Source: an uncultured Oscillospiraceae bacterium
GTDB lineage: Bacteria > Bacillota_A > Clostridia > Oscillospirales > Oscillospiraceae
DNA: 19,935 bases
Assembly: GCA_900769845.1 (NCBI GenBank)
Contig: CAAGIF010000002.1
Coordinates: 1-19,935, forward strand
Direction of reading: 5' to 3'
Of the stretch, positions 6,724-14,378 are shown one piece after another. The translations under genes were made by a program, and so were the position numbers. The notes under the pieces are model-generated. The model was not told the DNA's origin. It searched no databases and saw nothing but the letters and a program-made list of their open reading frames with translations. How positions within the stretch are numbered: the first letter of the stretch is position 1; every line of letters starts with the position of its first letter.

Positions 6724-7130
6724 TGCGGCAGCTGGTAAAAATCCGGCAGACCCATGCGGACGGAACGGCTACGGTGATCCATGTGCGGGAAAGCGCTTGC
6801 TCCGGGGATTGCCATAAGTGTTCCGGCTGCGGTGCTGCCAAGGAGACGATCCTGCTGAAAGCGGACAATCCCATCGGCGCAAGGATGGGGGATCTGGTGT
6901 ACGTAGAATCGGACACGGCTCCCGTGCTGAAGGCGGCGGCGGTATTGTACCTGCTGCCCATGATCCTGTTCTTCTCCGGTTATGCTCTGGGAAGCGTTTG
7001 GGATTTGGGAGCCTGGACGGGCGGGGCTGCCTTCACTGCATCCATTTTTCTTGTGGTGGTCTATGACCGCAAGGTACTGAAAAAGCAAAAACTGGAATAT
7101 ACCATTACCGGATTTGCGGAGAAACCATAA
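6723..7130 (+). CDS. RseC/MucC-family membrane protein with cysteine cluster
   Basis: A 135-residue protein matching the RseC_MucC (SoxR-reducing system RseC) family. It has an N-terminal soluble beta domain with the cysteine cluster C26, C30, C33, C36 (Cx3CxxCxxC, ideal for an Fe-S cluster or metal), then DLVYVESD typical of the family, and two transmembrane helices (about 71-88 and 98-114) followed by a basic cytoplasmic tail. In E. coli RseC acts with the Rsx/Rnf electron transport complex to reduce SoxR; in Clostridia the family is often linked to Rnf. No rnf or rsx genes are in the window, so its redox partner is unknown. The ATG overlaps the cdaR stop by one base, placing it third in the c-di-AMP operon where glmM would be expected. 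Family call is good; function here is open. Confidence 0.85.
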   Translation: MRQLVKIRQTHADGTATVIHVRESACSGDCHKCSGCGAAKETILLKADNPIGARMGDLVYVESDTAPVLKAAAVLYLLPMILFFSGYALGSVWDLGAWTGGAAFTASIFLVVVYDRKVLKKQKLEYTITGFAEKP

Positions 7131-7160
7131 CCGGAAATCTGAAAAAAGGGGATAATAACA

Positions 7161-8039
7161 TTGATAAAGAGCATGACCGGCTATGGCCGGGCTGTGGAAA
7201 CGGTAAACGGCAGAGAATTTACAGTGGAGCTGCGGTCGGTTAACAACCGCTATCTGGATTGCACGGTGAAGCTTCCCCGGAGCCTTTCCTTTGCGGAAGA
7301 AGCTGTGAAGCAGGTTGTCAAGCAGGCAGTTTCCCGGGGCAAGGTGGATGTGTTCATCTCCCTCAGATCGGAAAATGTCGACGATACCAAAATCACCCTA
7401 AACGGCGCTGTGCTGCAGGGATATCTGGAAGCCATGCGGCAAATGGTGACGGATTACGGTGTTCGGGATGATATCAGCGTGTCCACTGTGTCCAGACTCC
7501 CGGAGGTATTCACCGTAGAGAAGCCTCAAGTAGATGAGGATCAGCTCAAGGCGGATCTGCTGTCGGTGGTAAATAAAGCCCTGGATGGCTATAATGCCAT
7601 GAGAGCTACAGAGGGCAAGGCGCTGGATGCTGACCTTCGCAGCCGCGGGCAGACCATCGGCCAGTTGGTGACTCAGGTGGAGGAAGGTAACGGCCAGACA
7701 GTGATCGATTACCGCGCCCGGTTGGAGAATAAACTCCGGGAGGTTCTTGCCAATACGGCGATTGATGAAAGCCGGATTCTTACCGAGGCTGCGATCTTCG
7801 CGGACAAGGTAGCGGTGGATGAAGAAACCGTACGCCTTCGCAGCCATCTGGAACAGATGAATACCATGCTCACTGCCGGCGGCGCCATCGGCCGGAAGCT
7901 GGATTTCCTGCTTCAGGAAATGAACCGGGAAGCGAACACCATCGGCTCCAAATGCACCGATGTGCGGCTGGCCCGGATTGTGGTGGATATCAAGGCGGAA
8001 CTGGAAAAGATTCGGGAACAAACTCAGAACATCGAATAA
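7161..8039 (+). CDS. yicC: YicC/YloC family endoribonuclease
   Basis: A 292-residue protein of the YicC family, the usual length. The N-terminus IKSMTGYGRA, with LRSVNNRYLD soon after, is the classic YicC_N opening. The C-terminal domain contains ESRILTEAAIFADKVAVDEE and GRKLDFLLQEMNREANTIGSK, the conserved DUF1732 segments. E. coli YicC is an endoribonuclease that acts on RNA, including small RNA turnover. The start is a TTG: it gives the exact conserved N-terminus, and AAGGGG lies nine bases upstream, whereas no ATG fits. It sits immediately upstream of remA and gmk, the order seen in B. subtilis (yloC-remA-gmk). The 30-base gap before it has no hairpin, so it probably shares the operon transcript. 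Confidence 0.95.
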   Translation: MIKSMTGYGRAVETVNGREFTVELRSVNNRYLDCTVKLPRSLSFAEEAVKQVVKQAVSRGKVDVFISLRSENVDDTKITLNGAVLQGYLEAMRQMVTDYGVRDDISVSTVSRLPEVFTVEKPQVDEDQLKADLLSVVNKALDGYNAMRATEGKALDADLRSRGQTIGQLVTQVEEGNGQTVIDYRARLENKLREVLANTAIDESRILTEAAIFADKVAVDEETVRLRSHLEQMNTMLTAGGAIGRKLDFLLQEMNREANTIGSKCTDVRLARIVVDIKAELEKIREQTQNIE

Positions 8040-8072
8040 CCGGGAAGATCCGAAGCTGTACAGAGGTAGAAT

Positions 8073-8336
8073 ATGAAATTGATCAATATTGGTTTCGGCA
8101 GCATGGTGGCTGCATCCCGTGTGTTGGCTGTGGTTGCGCCGGATTCCGCGCCCATTAAGCGGGTGATCCAGGAATCCCGGGACCGGGCAATGCTGATTGA
8201 CGCATCATACGGAAGAAAAACCAAAGCGGTGATCCTGATGGACACCGATCATGTGATTCTCTCCGCAATCTCTCCGGAAACGATTTACGCCCGGTGGATG
8301 GATACGGAAGAACCGGAAGTGGAGGCAGAGAATTGA
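8073..8336 (+). CDS. remA: RemA/DUF370 family DNA-binding regulator
   Basis: An 87-residue protein matching the RemA (DUF370) family throughout. Typical segments are [49 protein letters not shown] and [12 protein letters not shown]. In B. subtilis RemA is a ring-forming DNA-binding protein that activates matrix and osmoprotection genes; in other Firmicutes the targets are less known. AGAGGT lies upstream of the ATG with normal spacing. The stop overlaps the gmk TTG start by four bases (TTGA), and the gmk ribosome binding site lies inside the remA 3' end, so the two are translationally coupled. The last dozen residues are acidic and not conserved. Confidence 0.93.
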   Translation: MKLINIGFGSMVAASRVLAVVAPDSAPIKRVIQESRDRAMLIDASYGRKTKAVILMDTDHVILSAISPETIYARWMDTEEPEVEAEN

Positions 8337-8890
8337 GCAAGGGAAAACTGTTTGTGATCTCCGGCGCTTCCGGCGTTGGAAAAAGTACCGTGCTGAAACG
8401 GGTGATGGAACAGCGGGATGATCTGATCTTCTCTGTTTCCGCCACCACGAGAGCCCCCCGCCCCGGTGAGGTAGAGGGCGAAAGCTACTATTTTGTGACT
8501 CAGGAACGGTTCGAGGAAATGATCCGCAACGGAGAGTTCCTGGAATATGACAGACACCACGCCGGCCTTTACGGCACGCCTGCTGCCCAGGTTCTGGAAA
8601 AGCAGGAACGGGGACATGTGATTCTGGACATAGAGCCGGTTGGCGCCTTCAATGTACTGAAGACCCGGCCCGATGCCGTTCTGATTTTCGTCAAGCCCCC
8701 CAGTTGGGAGATCCTGGAAAACCGGCTGCGTAATCGGGGAGATACCACGCCCGAGCAGATCGAGATCCGGCTGAACCGAGCCAAGTGGGAAACGGAACAG
8801 AGCGAGCACTATGATTATGTTGTTGTCAACGACCAGGTGGAAACCTGCGCCGCTGAAATATTAAAAATAATTGCCAAAGAGGCAGATTGA
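8333..8890 (+). CDS. gmk: Guanylate kinase
   Basis: A 185-residue enzyme that phosphorylates GMP or dGMP with ATP to the diphosphate, in the cytoplasm. The P-loop GASGVGKST occupies about residues 11-19, [20 protein letters not shown] is the GMP-binding region, and [17 protein letters not shown] and [10 protein letters not shown] are further family signatures. The start is the TTG at 8333, seven bases downstream of GGAGG (8321-8325), overlapping the remA stop. A GTG at 8294 would add 13 residues lying inside remA and upstream of the ribosome binding site. In most bacteria the LDIEPVGA segment reads LDIDVQGA, so this protein carries a local variant of a conserved stretch. GDP supply also feeds ppGpp control in Firmicutes. 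rpoZ follows directly, as in many bacteria. Confidence 0.96.
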   Translation: MSKGKLFVISGASGVGKSTVLKRVMEQRDDLIFSVSATTRAPRPGEVEGESYYFVTQERFEEMIRNGEFLEYDRHHAGLYGTPAAQVLEKQERGHVILDIEPVGAFNVLKTRPDAVLIFVKPPSWEILENRLRNRGDTTPEQIEIRLNRAKWETEQSEHYDYVVVNDQVETCAAEILKIIAKEAD

Positions 8891-8908
8891 ATATTGGAGG
8901 ATTTTACT

Positions 8909-9115
8909 ATGCTTTACCCCCCTGTTGCTGATATGCTGAAGAATGTAAGCAGCCGTTATCTGCTGGTGAATGTGGTTGCCCAGCGGGCCCGCACCATCGC
9001 CGCCGAAGCAGAGGCATTTGAAGAAGAACTCACCGAGAAGCCTGTCACCCTGGCAATCCGGGAAGTTGCAGAAGGCAAGCTGACCGCTGAAATCAAGGAA
9101 GAGTACAAGAACTAA
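8909..9115 (+). CDS. rpoZ: RNA polymerase omega subunit
   Basis: A 68-residue protein, typical of Firmicute omega. The N-terminal MLYPPVADMLKNVSSRYLLVNVVAQRAR matches the conserved helix that clamps the beta-prime C-terminus, and KPVTLAIREVAEGKL follows the family. Omega helps assembly and stability of RNA polymerase. The ATG at 8909 is used because GGAGG lies eight bases upstream; an in-frame TTG at 8894 precedes the ribosome binding site and is rejected. It lies 18 bases after gmk, an ancient and widespread gene pair. Confidence 0.95.
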   Translation: MLYPPVADMLKNVSSRYLLVNVVAQRARTIAAEAEAFEEELTEKPVTLAIREVAEGKLTAEIKEEYKN

Positions 9116-9123
9116 GAATCACA

Positions 9124-9157
9124 GCGCAAACTGCTTCCCGCGAAGGAATATTTGCGC
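9124..9157 (+). other. Nested hairpin between rpoZ and priA
   Basis: GCGCAAA (9124-9130) pairs perfectly with TTTGCGC (9151-9157). Inside it, CTTC (9134-9137) pairs with GAAG (9142-9145) around CCGC. No T-tract follows, so it is unlikely to terminate transcription. It could stabilise or process the message and so set different levels of rpoZ and priA. It may also be chance in a GC-rich sequence. Confidence 0.3.
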
Positions 9158-9187
9158 GGAACGTCCCGGAAAGGAAGGAGGAGCGTC

Positions 9188-11638
9188 ATGATCGCAAAAA
9201 TTGCCGTATCTGCGGCCACCTTTGCCATTGACAGACCCTATTCCTACCGGATTCCGGAGAATATGGAGCTTCGTCCGGGGCAGCGGGTTATGGTTCCCTT
9301 CGGACGGGGAAACCGTCGGGCAGAGGGAATTGTCCTTTCCCTGGAGGCAGGGGAGGAAGCGGGACTGAAAACCGTGGAATCCTGTCTGGACGAGGAAAGT
9401 CTGATCTCCGACCATATGCTGCGGATGGCGGCTTTCGTCCGGGAACGGTACTTCTGTACCTTCTATGACTGTATCCGCGCTATGCTGCCCACGGGATTCT
9501 GGTTCCAGACCACGGCGGTGTATTCGCTGACAGAGGATACAAGCTGGTTGGAGAAGAATATCAAAAATCCCGATGCCGTTGCAGTGTTAAATCTGATGAA
9601 GGATCTGGGCGGCAACGCAAAGGAGCCCATCCTGCGGGACGCCATTGGGGATGAAGAACGGCTGCACACCGCGCTGCAGTATCTGCTGCGGAAAAAGTGG
9701 ATCAGCGCCCAGACGGATATTTCCGCCCGGCTTCATGACCGAACGGAAAAGATCGCGGTGCTGCGGGCTTCCCCGGAGGAGGCTCTGGCCTATGCGGCCC
9801 ACCGTCCCAAATCTGCGGCTATGCAGAAGGCGGTGCTGGAATTGCTGGCAGGGATCGGCAGTATGTCGGTGAAGGAACTTTGCTATTTTACCGGGGCATC
9901 TACTGCCACGGTGAGCCGGCTGGAAAAACTGGGATATCTGACATTGACCCAGCGGCCTGTACTCCGGTGCCGCGAGATCCGTCCTGCCCAATTGGACGGG
10001 CCTTTGATTCTGAATGAAGATCAGCAGGCGTGTTTCCTGGGTCTGGATACCCAGCGGAAACAGCAGGAACCCGGCGTGGCGCTGCTTTACGGCGTTACGG
10101 GTTCGGGAAAAACCGCGGTCTATATCAAGCTGATCCAATCCTGTCTGGCCCAGGGAAAGAGCGCTATGCTCCTTGTGCCGGAGATTGCCCTGACCCCTCA
10201 GCTTTTGGGCTTGATGGCAGCCTACTTTGGCGATGCGGTGGCGGTTTTGCACAGCAGCCTTTCTGCCGGAGAGCGCTATGACCAGTGGAAACGGGTCCGC
10301 GCCGGAGAAGCCAAGGTTGTGGTGGGAACCCGGTCCGCGGTATTTGCTCCCTGCTGTGAACTTGGCCTGATCATTTTGGACGAAGAACAGGAACATTCCT
10401 ATAAATCTGAAAACAATCCCCGTTATCATGCCCGGGAAGTGGCGATCTGGCGGGGTTCCAAAGAAAAAGCCCTGGTGCTGCTGGGCTCTGCCACCCCTTC
10501 GGTAGAGAGCATGTACCGGGCGAAAACCGGCGCATACCGGCTGTATTCCATGCAGAAGCGATTTGGCGGCCGGGAGCTTCCCTGGGTGTCCATTGTGGAC
10601 ATGCGAGAGGAACTGAAAAACGGCAATGATCTTTCCTGCAGCCAGCCGTTGCAGGATGCCATGATCGATACCCATGCCTTGGGTAAGCAGACCATCATTC
10701 TGCTGAACCGCCGGGGCGCGTCCCGGGCACTGGTCTGTGTGGACTGCAGGGAGACTCCGGAATGCCCCCGCTGTGCTGTGCGGCTGACCTACCACAGTGC
10801 CAACAACCGGATGATGTGCCACTACTGCGGGTTCTCCCAGAAAGTTCCGGAGCGCTGTCCCCGCTGCGACGGGCCGCTGAAGCAGATCGGCACCGGAACC
10901 CAAAAGGTCCAGCAAGAATTGGAATATATCTTCCCGGATGTGGAAACGGACCGGATGGACACGGACACCGTCAGCGCGGTCAATACCCATGAGGTGATCC
11001 TGGATCGGTTCAAGGAAAAGAAAACCCCCGTACTCATCGGCACCCAGATGGTTGCCAAGGGGCTGAATCTGCCGGATGTGACTTTGGTGGGCGTGTTGGA
11101 TGCGGATCTGAGTCTGTATACCGATTCTTTCCGGGCCGCGGAAACCACCTTCAATATGCTGACTCAGGTGGTAGGCCGTGCCGGTCGGGGTGACACCCCT
11201 GGTCAGGCCATCATTCAGACCCTGGCGCCGGATCATCAGGTGATCAAACTTGCAGCCAAGCAGGATTACGATGGATTCTATGAACTGGAGATCGGTCTGC
11301 GCCAAATTCAAAACCTGCCCCCATTTGGAGATTTGGTCACCGTCACCTTTACTGGACAGGAAGAAACGGCGGTGCTGCGGGGCGCGGCGAAGTTCCGGGA
11401 TTCTCTGAATGCCTGCCTGAAAGACCCTGCCTACCGAGAGGTAAGCTGCAAGGTTCTGGGGCCTGCACCTTGTGCAGTGCCGAAAATCAATTATCATTTC
11501 CGTTACAGATTGACCCTGCGCTGCCGGATGGACCGGCGGATGCGGCTATTAGTCGCCCACCTTCTGCGGCAATTCAGCCAGGACAAGCTGAACCGCGGTG
11601 TGTCGGCATTTGCAGATGTAAACGGATTGGAATCATAG
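9188..11638 (+). CDS. priA: PriA, primosomal replication restart helicase
   Basis: An 816-residue superfamily 2 3'-to-5' DNA helicase that recognises stalled forks and reloads the replisome. An N-terminal DNA-binding domain (IAKIAVSAATFAIDRPYSYRIP, then VMVPFGRGNR) is followed by a winged-helix region. The helicase core has Walker A GVTGSGKT (302-309, K308) and motif II DEEQ (398-401). The zinc-binding insertion has eight cysteines: C517, C520, C526, C529, C544, C547, C557 and C560. Later motifs include ILIGTQMVAKGLNLPDVTLVGVLDAD and QVVGRAGR. Motif II is DEEQ where E. coli and B. subtilis have DEEH. The ATG at 9188 has AAGGAGG about six bases upstream; a longer in-frame TTG start at 9152 falls inside a hairpin and precedes the ribosome binding site. 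Placement between rpoZ and def-fmt is the standard Firmicute order; coaBC, often between rpoZ and priA, is absent. Confidence 0.96.
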   Translation: MIAKIAVSAATFAIDRPYSYRIPENMELRPGQRVMVPFGRGNRRAEGIVLSLEAGEEAGLKTVESCLDEESLISDHMLRMAAFVRERYFCTFYDCIRAMLPTGFWFQTTAVYSLTEDTSWLEKNIKNPDAVAVLNLMKDLGGNAKEPILRDAIGDEERLHTALQYLLRKKWISAQTDISARLHDRTEKIAVLRASPEEALAYAAHRPKSAAMQKAVLELLAGIGSMSVKELCYFTGASTATVSRLEKLGYLTLTQRPVLRCREIRPAQLDGPLILNEDQQACFLGLDTQRKQQEPGVALLYGVTGSGKTAVYIKLIQSCLAQGKSAMLLVPEIALTPQLLGLMAAYFGDAVAVLHSSLSAGERYDQWKRVRAGEAKVVVGTRSAVFAPCCELGLIILDEEQEHSYKSENNPRYHAREVAIWRGSKEKALVLLGSATPSVESMYRAKTGAYRLYSMQKRFGGRELPWVSIVDMREELKNGNDLSCSQPLQDAMIDTHALGKQTIILLNRRGASRALVCVDCRETPECPRCAVRLTYHSANNRMMCHYCGFSQKVPERCPRCDGPLKQIGTGTQKVQQELEYIFPDVETDRMDTDTVSAVNTHEVILDRFKEKKTPVLIGTQMVAKGLNLPDVTLVGVLDADLSLYTDSFRAAETTFNMLTQVVGRAGRGDTPGQAIIQTLAPDHQVIKLAAKQDYDGFYELEIGLRQIQNLPPFGDLVTVTFTGQEETAVLRGAAKFRDSLNACLKDPAYREVSCKVLGPAPCAVPKINYHFRYRLTLRCRMDRRMRLLVAHLLRQFSQDKLNRGVSAFADVNGLES

Positions 11639-11652
11639 AAAGAGGTAAGTAT

Positions 11653-12132
11653 ATGGGACTGCGAAGAATTCTTACAGACCGGGATCCGGCGCTGCATAAA
11701 GTCTGCAAGCCGGTGACGGATTTTGATAAAAAGCTCCATAAGCTGCTGGATGATATGCAGGACACCCTGATCGATTCCGGCGGTGTGGGTTTGGCTGCTC
11801 CCCAGGTTGGTATCCTGCGGCGGATCGTGCTGGTGGATGTGGGAGAAACGGATCACGAGATCCTGGAACTCATTAATCCGGAGATGCTGGAAACCGACGG
11901 CGAACAGTACGGCCCTGAGGGATGCCTCAGCGTTCCCGGAAAATACGGCTTGGTGAAGCGGCCCTACTACGCCAAGGTTCGGGCGCAAAACCGTCTTGGC
12001 ACCTGGTTTGAAGCGGAGGGGGAAGAACTGATCGCCCGGTGCTTCTGCCATGAGCTGGACCATCTGGACGGCATTATCTACACCCAGGTGATGGACCGTT
12101 TCCTGACTGACGAGGAACTGGAACAGGAATAA
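11653..12132 (+). CDS. def: Peptide deformylase
   Basis: A 159-residue metalloenzyme that removes the N-formyl group from nascent proteins at the ribosome exit. The three family motifs are present: GVGLAAPQVG (44-53), EGCLSVPG (89-96, metal ligand C91) and CHELDHLDG (132-140, ligands H133 and H137 with catalytic E134). The ATG gives the conserved N-terminus MGLRRILTDRDPALHKVCKPV and lies 14 bases after the priA stop with an AGAGGT-type site; the longer in-frame reading from 11470 would lie inside priA. The CLSVPG form of motif 2 is the type 1 version. It pairs with fmt downstream: one adds and the other removes the formyl group. Confidence 0.97.
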   Translation: MGLRRILTDRDPALHKVCKPVTDFDKKLHKLLDDMQDTLIDSGGVGLAAPQVGILRRIVLVDVGETDHEILELINPEMLETDGEQYGPEGCLSVPGKYGLVKRPYYAKVRAQNRLGTWFEAEGEELIARCFCHELDHLDGIIYTQVMDRFLTDEELEQE

Positions 12133-12153
12133 ACTCTGCATCGGAGGATATCA

Positions 12154-13062
12154 ATGCGCGTTGTTTTTATGGGTACGCCGGATATTGCGGCGACCTGTTT
12201 GAAAAAGATCCTTGCGGACGGCTTTGATGTGGTGGGTGTTTACACCCAGCCGGACCGCCCCAAGGGACGGGGAATGAAGATGGTTTTCTCCCCGGTAAAA
12301 GAGGTGGCGCTGGCCCATGAGATCCCCGTGTTCCAACCGGAAACCTTCCGGGAGGACGAAACGGTGGAGCAGCTGAAGGCCCTTGCCCCGGATGTGGTGG
12401 CGGTGGTTGCCTACGGACGGATCCTGCCTCAGCGAGTGCTGGATCTTGCGCCTTTGGGTTTCATCAATATCCATGCCAGCCTGCTGCCCCGGTATCGGGG
12501 TTCTGCGCCCTATCAGTGGGCCGTGCTGGACGGATTGGAAGAAACCGGTGTTACCGCCATGTACCTGGTTCGGGAAATGGATGCCGGCGATATGATCGAT
12601 GTGGCGAAGACACCCATCGGTCCGGATGAAACCGCCGGAGAACTGCTGGACAGGCTGGCAGTTCTGGGCGCAGATCTTTTGAGCAAGACCCTGACTGCTG
12701 TTGCTGCGGGAACGGCACAGGGAACGCCCCAGGATGAAAAGCTGGTTTCCTATGCGCCCATGCTGGATAAATCTATGTGTCCCATCGATTGGAACAAATC
12801 TGCCCGGCAGATCCACAACCAGGTTCGGGGGCTGCATCCCTGGCCTGTTGCCACTATGCAGCTGCAGGGACAGAACTTTAAGGTCCACGCTACCAAGGTG
12901 GTGGAGGGAACAGGCAAAGCCGGTGAAATACTGGGATTGACCAAGACCGGACTTGTCATCGCCTGCGGTGAAGGCGCGGTGGAGATCCGCTCCCTCCAGG
13001 CCGAGGGTGGCAAACGGATGGCGGCGCCGGATTATTTCCGGGGTCACCCCCTGGAGCTGTAA
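12154..13062 (+). CDS. fmt: Methionyl-tRNA formyltransferase
   Basis: A 302-residue enzyme that formylates the initiator Met-tRNA using 10-formyltetrahydrofolate. The N-terminal Rossmann-type domain begins RVVFMGTPDIAA. The catalytic residues by family position are N105, H107 and D143, within INIHASLLPRYRGSAP (105-119) and VREMDAGD (139-146). The C-terminal OB-like tRNA-binding domain covers about 205-300. The start has GGAGG seven bases upstream, 22 bases after def. Its TAA stop shares one base with the rsmB ATG. In many Clostridia a membrane zinc peptidase gene (yugP) lies between fmt and rsmB; here the two genes touch. Confidence 0.97.
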   Translation: MRVVFMGTPDIAATCLKKILADGFDVVGVYTQPDRPKGRGMKMVFSPVKEVALAHEIPVFQPETFREDETVEQLKALAPDVVAVVAYGRILPQRVLDLAPLGFINIHASLLPRYRGSAPYQWAVLDGLEETGVTAMYLVREMDAGDMIDVAKTPIGPDETAGELLDRLAVLGADLLSKTLTAVAAGTAQGTPQDEKLVSYAPMLDKSMCPIDWNKSARQIHNQVRGLHPWPVATMQLQGQNFKVHATKVVEGTGKAGEILGLTKTGLVIACGEGAVEIRSLQAEGGKRMAAPDYFRGHPLEL

Positions 13063-14378
13063 TGGGCGCCAGAGAAACAGCGCTGAATGCGCTGATTGCC
13101 TGCCGAAGGGGCGGAGCATGGTCCAACGGGATCCTGAAGGAGTATATTGCCCGGGACCGGCTGGATAGCCGGGATGCGGCGCTGGCTGCCCGGCTGTGTT
13201 ACGGTGTTCTTCAAAACCGGAACAGACTGGATTTCTATTTGAAGCAGCTTCTGACCGGCAAGCTGAAGGACCTGCATCCCGTGGTTCACGACATCCTGCA
13301 TATTGGGTTGTATCAGATCTATCTGATGGACCGGATCCCGGACAATGCGGCTGTCAGCGAATCTGTGGATCTTGCAAAAAAATACTGCAAAAAGCAGCGG
13401 TTTGCGCCGGGGATGGTGAACGGTGTCCTGCGAAGCGCTGTGAAAACCAAGGGAACGCTGAAAGAACCGGCTTCCCTGGAGGATAAATATTCCCACCCAT
13501 GGGAGCTGATCCGGCTGCTGCGGGATTATGTGGGCACAGATCGGATCGAAAAAATGCTGGAAGCGGACAACGGAATCCCAGAAATAACCGCTCAGGTCAA
13601 TACGCTGAAGATCACAACGAATGCGCTGATTGCCCGATTGGAATCTGAAGGAGTAAGCGCCATGCCGCATCCCTGGATGCCGGATTGTCTGGTGCTTTCC
13701 GGAACCGGCGATCTGGAACGGCTGCCTGCTTTTGCTGAGGGGCTGTTCTATATCCAGGATCCAGCGGCAAAGCTCAGTGTTTTGTGCGCCGGACTTCCTC
13801 AAAGCGGCACCCGGGTATTGGATTGCTGCGCAGCCCCCGGCGGAAAGAGTTTTGCCGCCGCCATGGCCATGGGTGGCAGGGGAGAGATCATCTCCTGCGA
13901 TGTGCATGACCATAAGGTTGGGTTGATTCAGAAGGGCGCCCAGCGCCTTGGACTGGAGAATTTGCAGGCCCGCAAACAGGATGCCGCCGAGAATGTTCCG
14001 GATTGGAACGGCGCTATGGATGCGGTCATTGCCGATGTGCCCTGCTCCGGATACGGTATTATTCGCAAGAAGCCGGATATCCGCTGGAAAAACCCGCAGG
14101 ATATGAAACAGCTTCCACAGCTCCAGCTGCAGATCCTTACGAATCAATCCCGGTATTTAAAGCCCGGTGGCACCCTGATATACTCCACCTGCACCCTGGT
14201 GCGGCAGGAGAACGAGGGCGTTGTGGAGGCATTCCTTGCTGCCCATCCTGATTTTTACACAGAGCCCCTGTCCCTGCCGACGGTGTTCCCGGAGAATAAA
14301 ACCGGAATGCTGACGCTGGTCACGGGAGAATATGACACAGACGGCTTCTTCATCTGCCGTTTGCGGAGGAAAGCATGA
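13062..14378 (+). CDS. rsmB: RsmB, 16S rRNA m5C967 methyltransferase
   Basis: A 438-residue protein with an N-terminal NusB-like RNA-binding domain (about 1-140, beginning MGARETALNALIACRRGGAW) and a C-terminal SAM-dependent methyltransferase domain. The SAM-binding motif DCCAAPGGKS begins at 254. The catalytic pair typical of m5C methyltransferases is present: C328 in DVPCSGYGIIRKKPDIRW and C377 in YSTCTL. It methylates cytosine 967 (E. coli numbering) of 16S rRNA during 30S assembly. The ATG overlaps the fmt TAA by one base, and GGAG is in the last codons of fmt. The stop overlaps the rlmN ATG by ATGA, so the two rRNA methyltransferases are coupled. Confidence 0.96.
   Translation: MGARETALNALIACRRGGAWSNGILKEYIARDRLDSRDAALAARLCYGVLQNRNRLDFYLKQLLTGKLKDLHPVVHDILHIGLYQIYLMDRIPDNAAVSESVDLAKKYCKKQRFAPGMVNGVLRSAVKTKGTLKEPASLEDKYSHPWELIRLLRDYVGTDRIEKMLEADNGIPEITAQVNTLKITTNALIARLESEGVSAMPHPWMPDCLVLSGTGDLERLPAFAEGLFYIQDPAAKLSVLCAGLPQSGTRVLDCCAAPGGKSFAAAMAMGGRGEIISCDVHDHKVGLIQKGAQRLGLENLQARKQDAAENVPDWNGAMDAVIADVPCSGYGIIRKKPDIRWKNPQDMKQLPQLQLQILTNQSRYLKPGGTLIYSTCTLVRQENEGVVEAFLAAHPDFYTEPLSLPTVFPENKTGMLTLVTGEYDTDGFFICRLRRKA

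Noticed and set aside
9587..11497. A 636-codon open frame on the minus strand inside priA
   Set aside because: It lies wholly opposite priA, whose motifs are intact from end to end. The translation has no recognisable domain and is a shadow of GC-rich codon bias.
13044..14147. A 367-codon minus-strand frame opposite rsmB, and a 368-codon one opposite prkC (16679-17785)
   Set aside because: Both are antisense to genes with complete family signatures, have no ribosome binding site or domain, and would clash with the operon.
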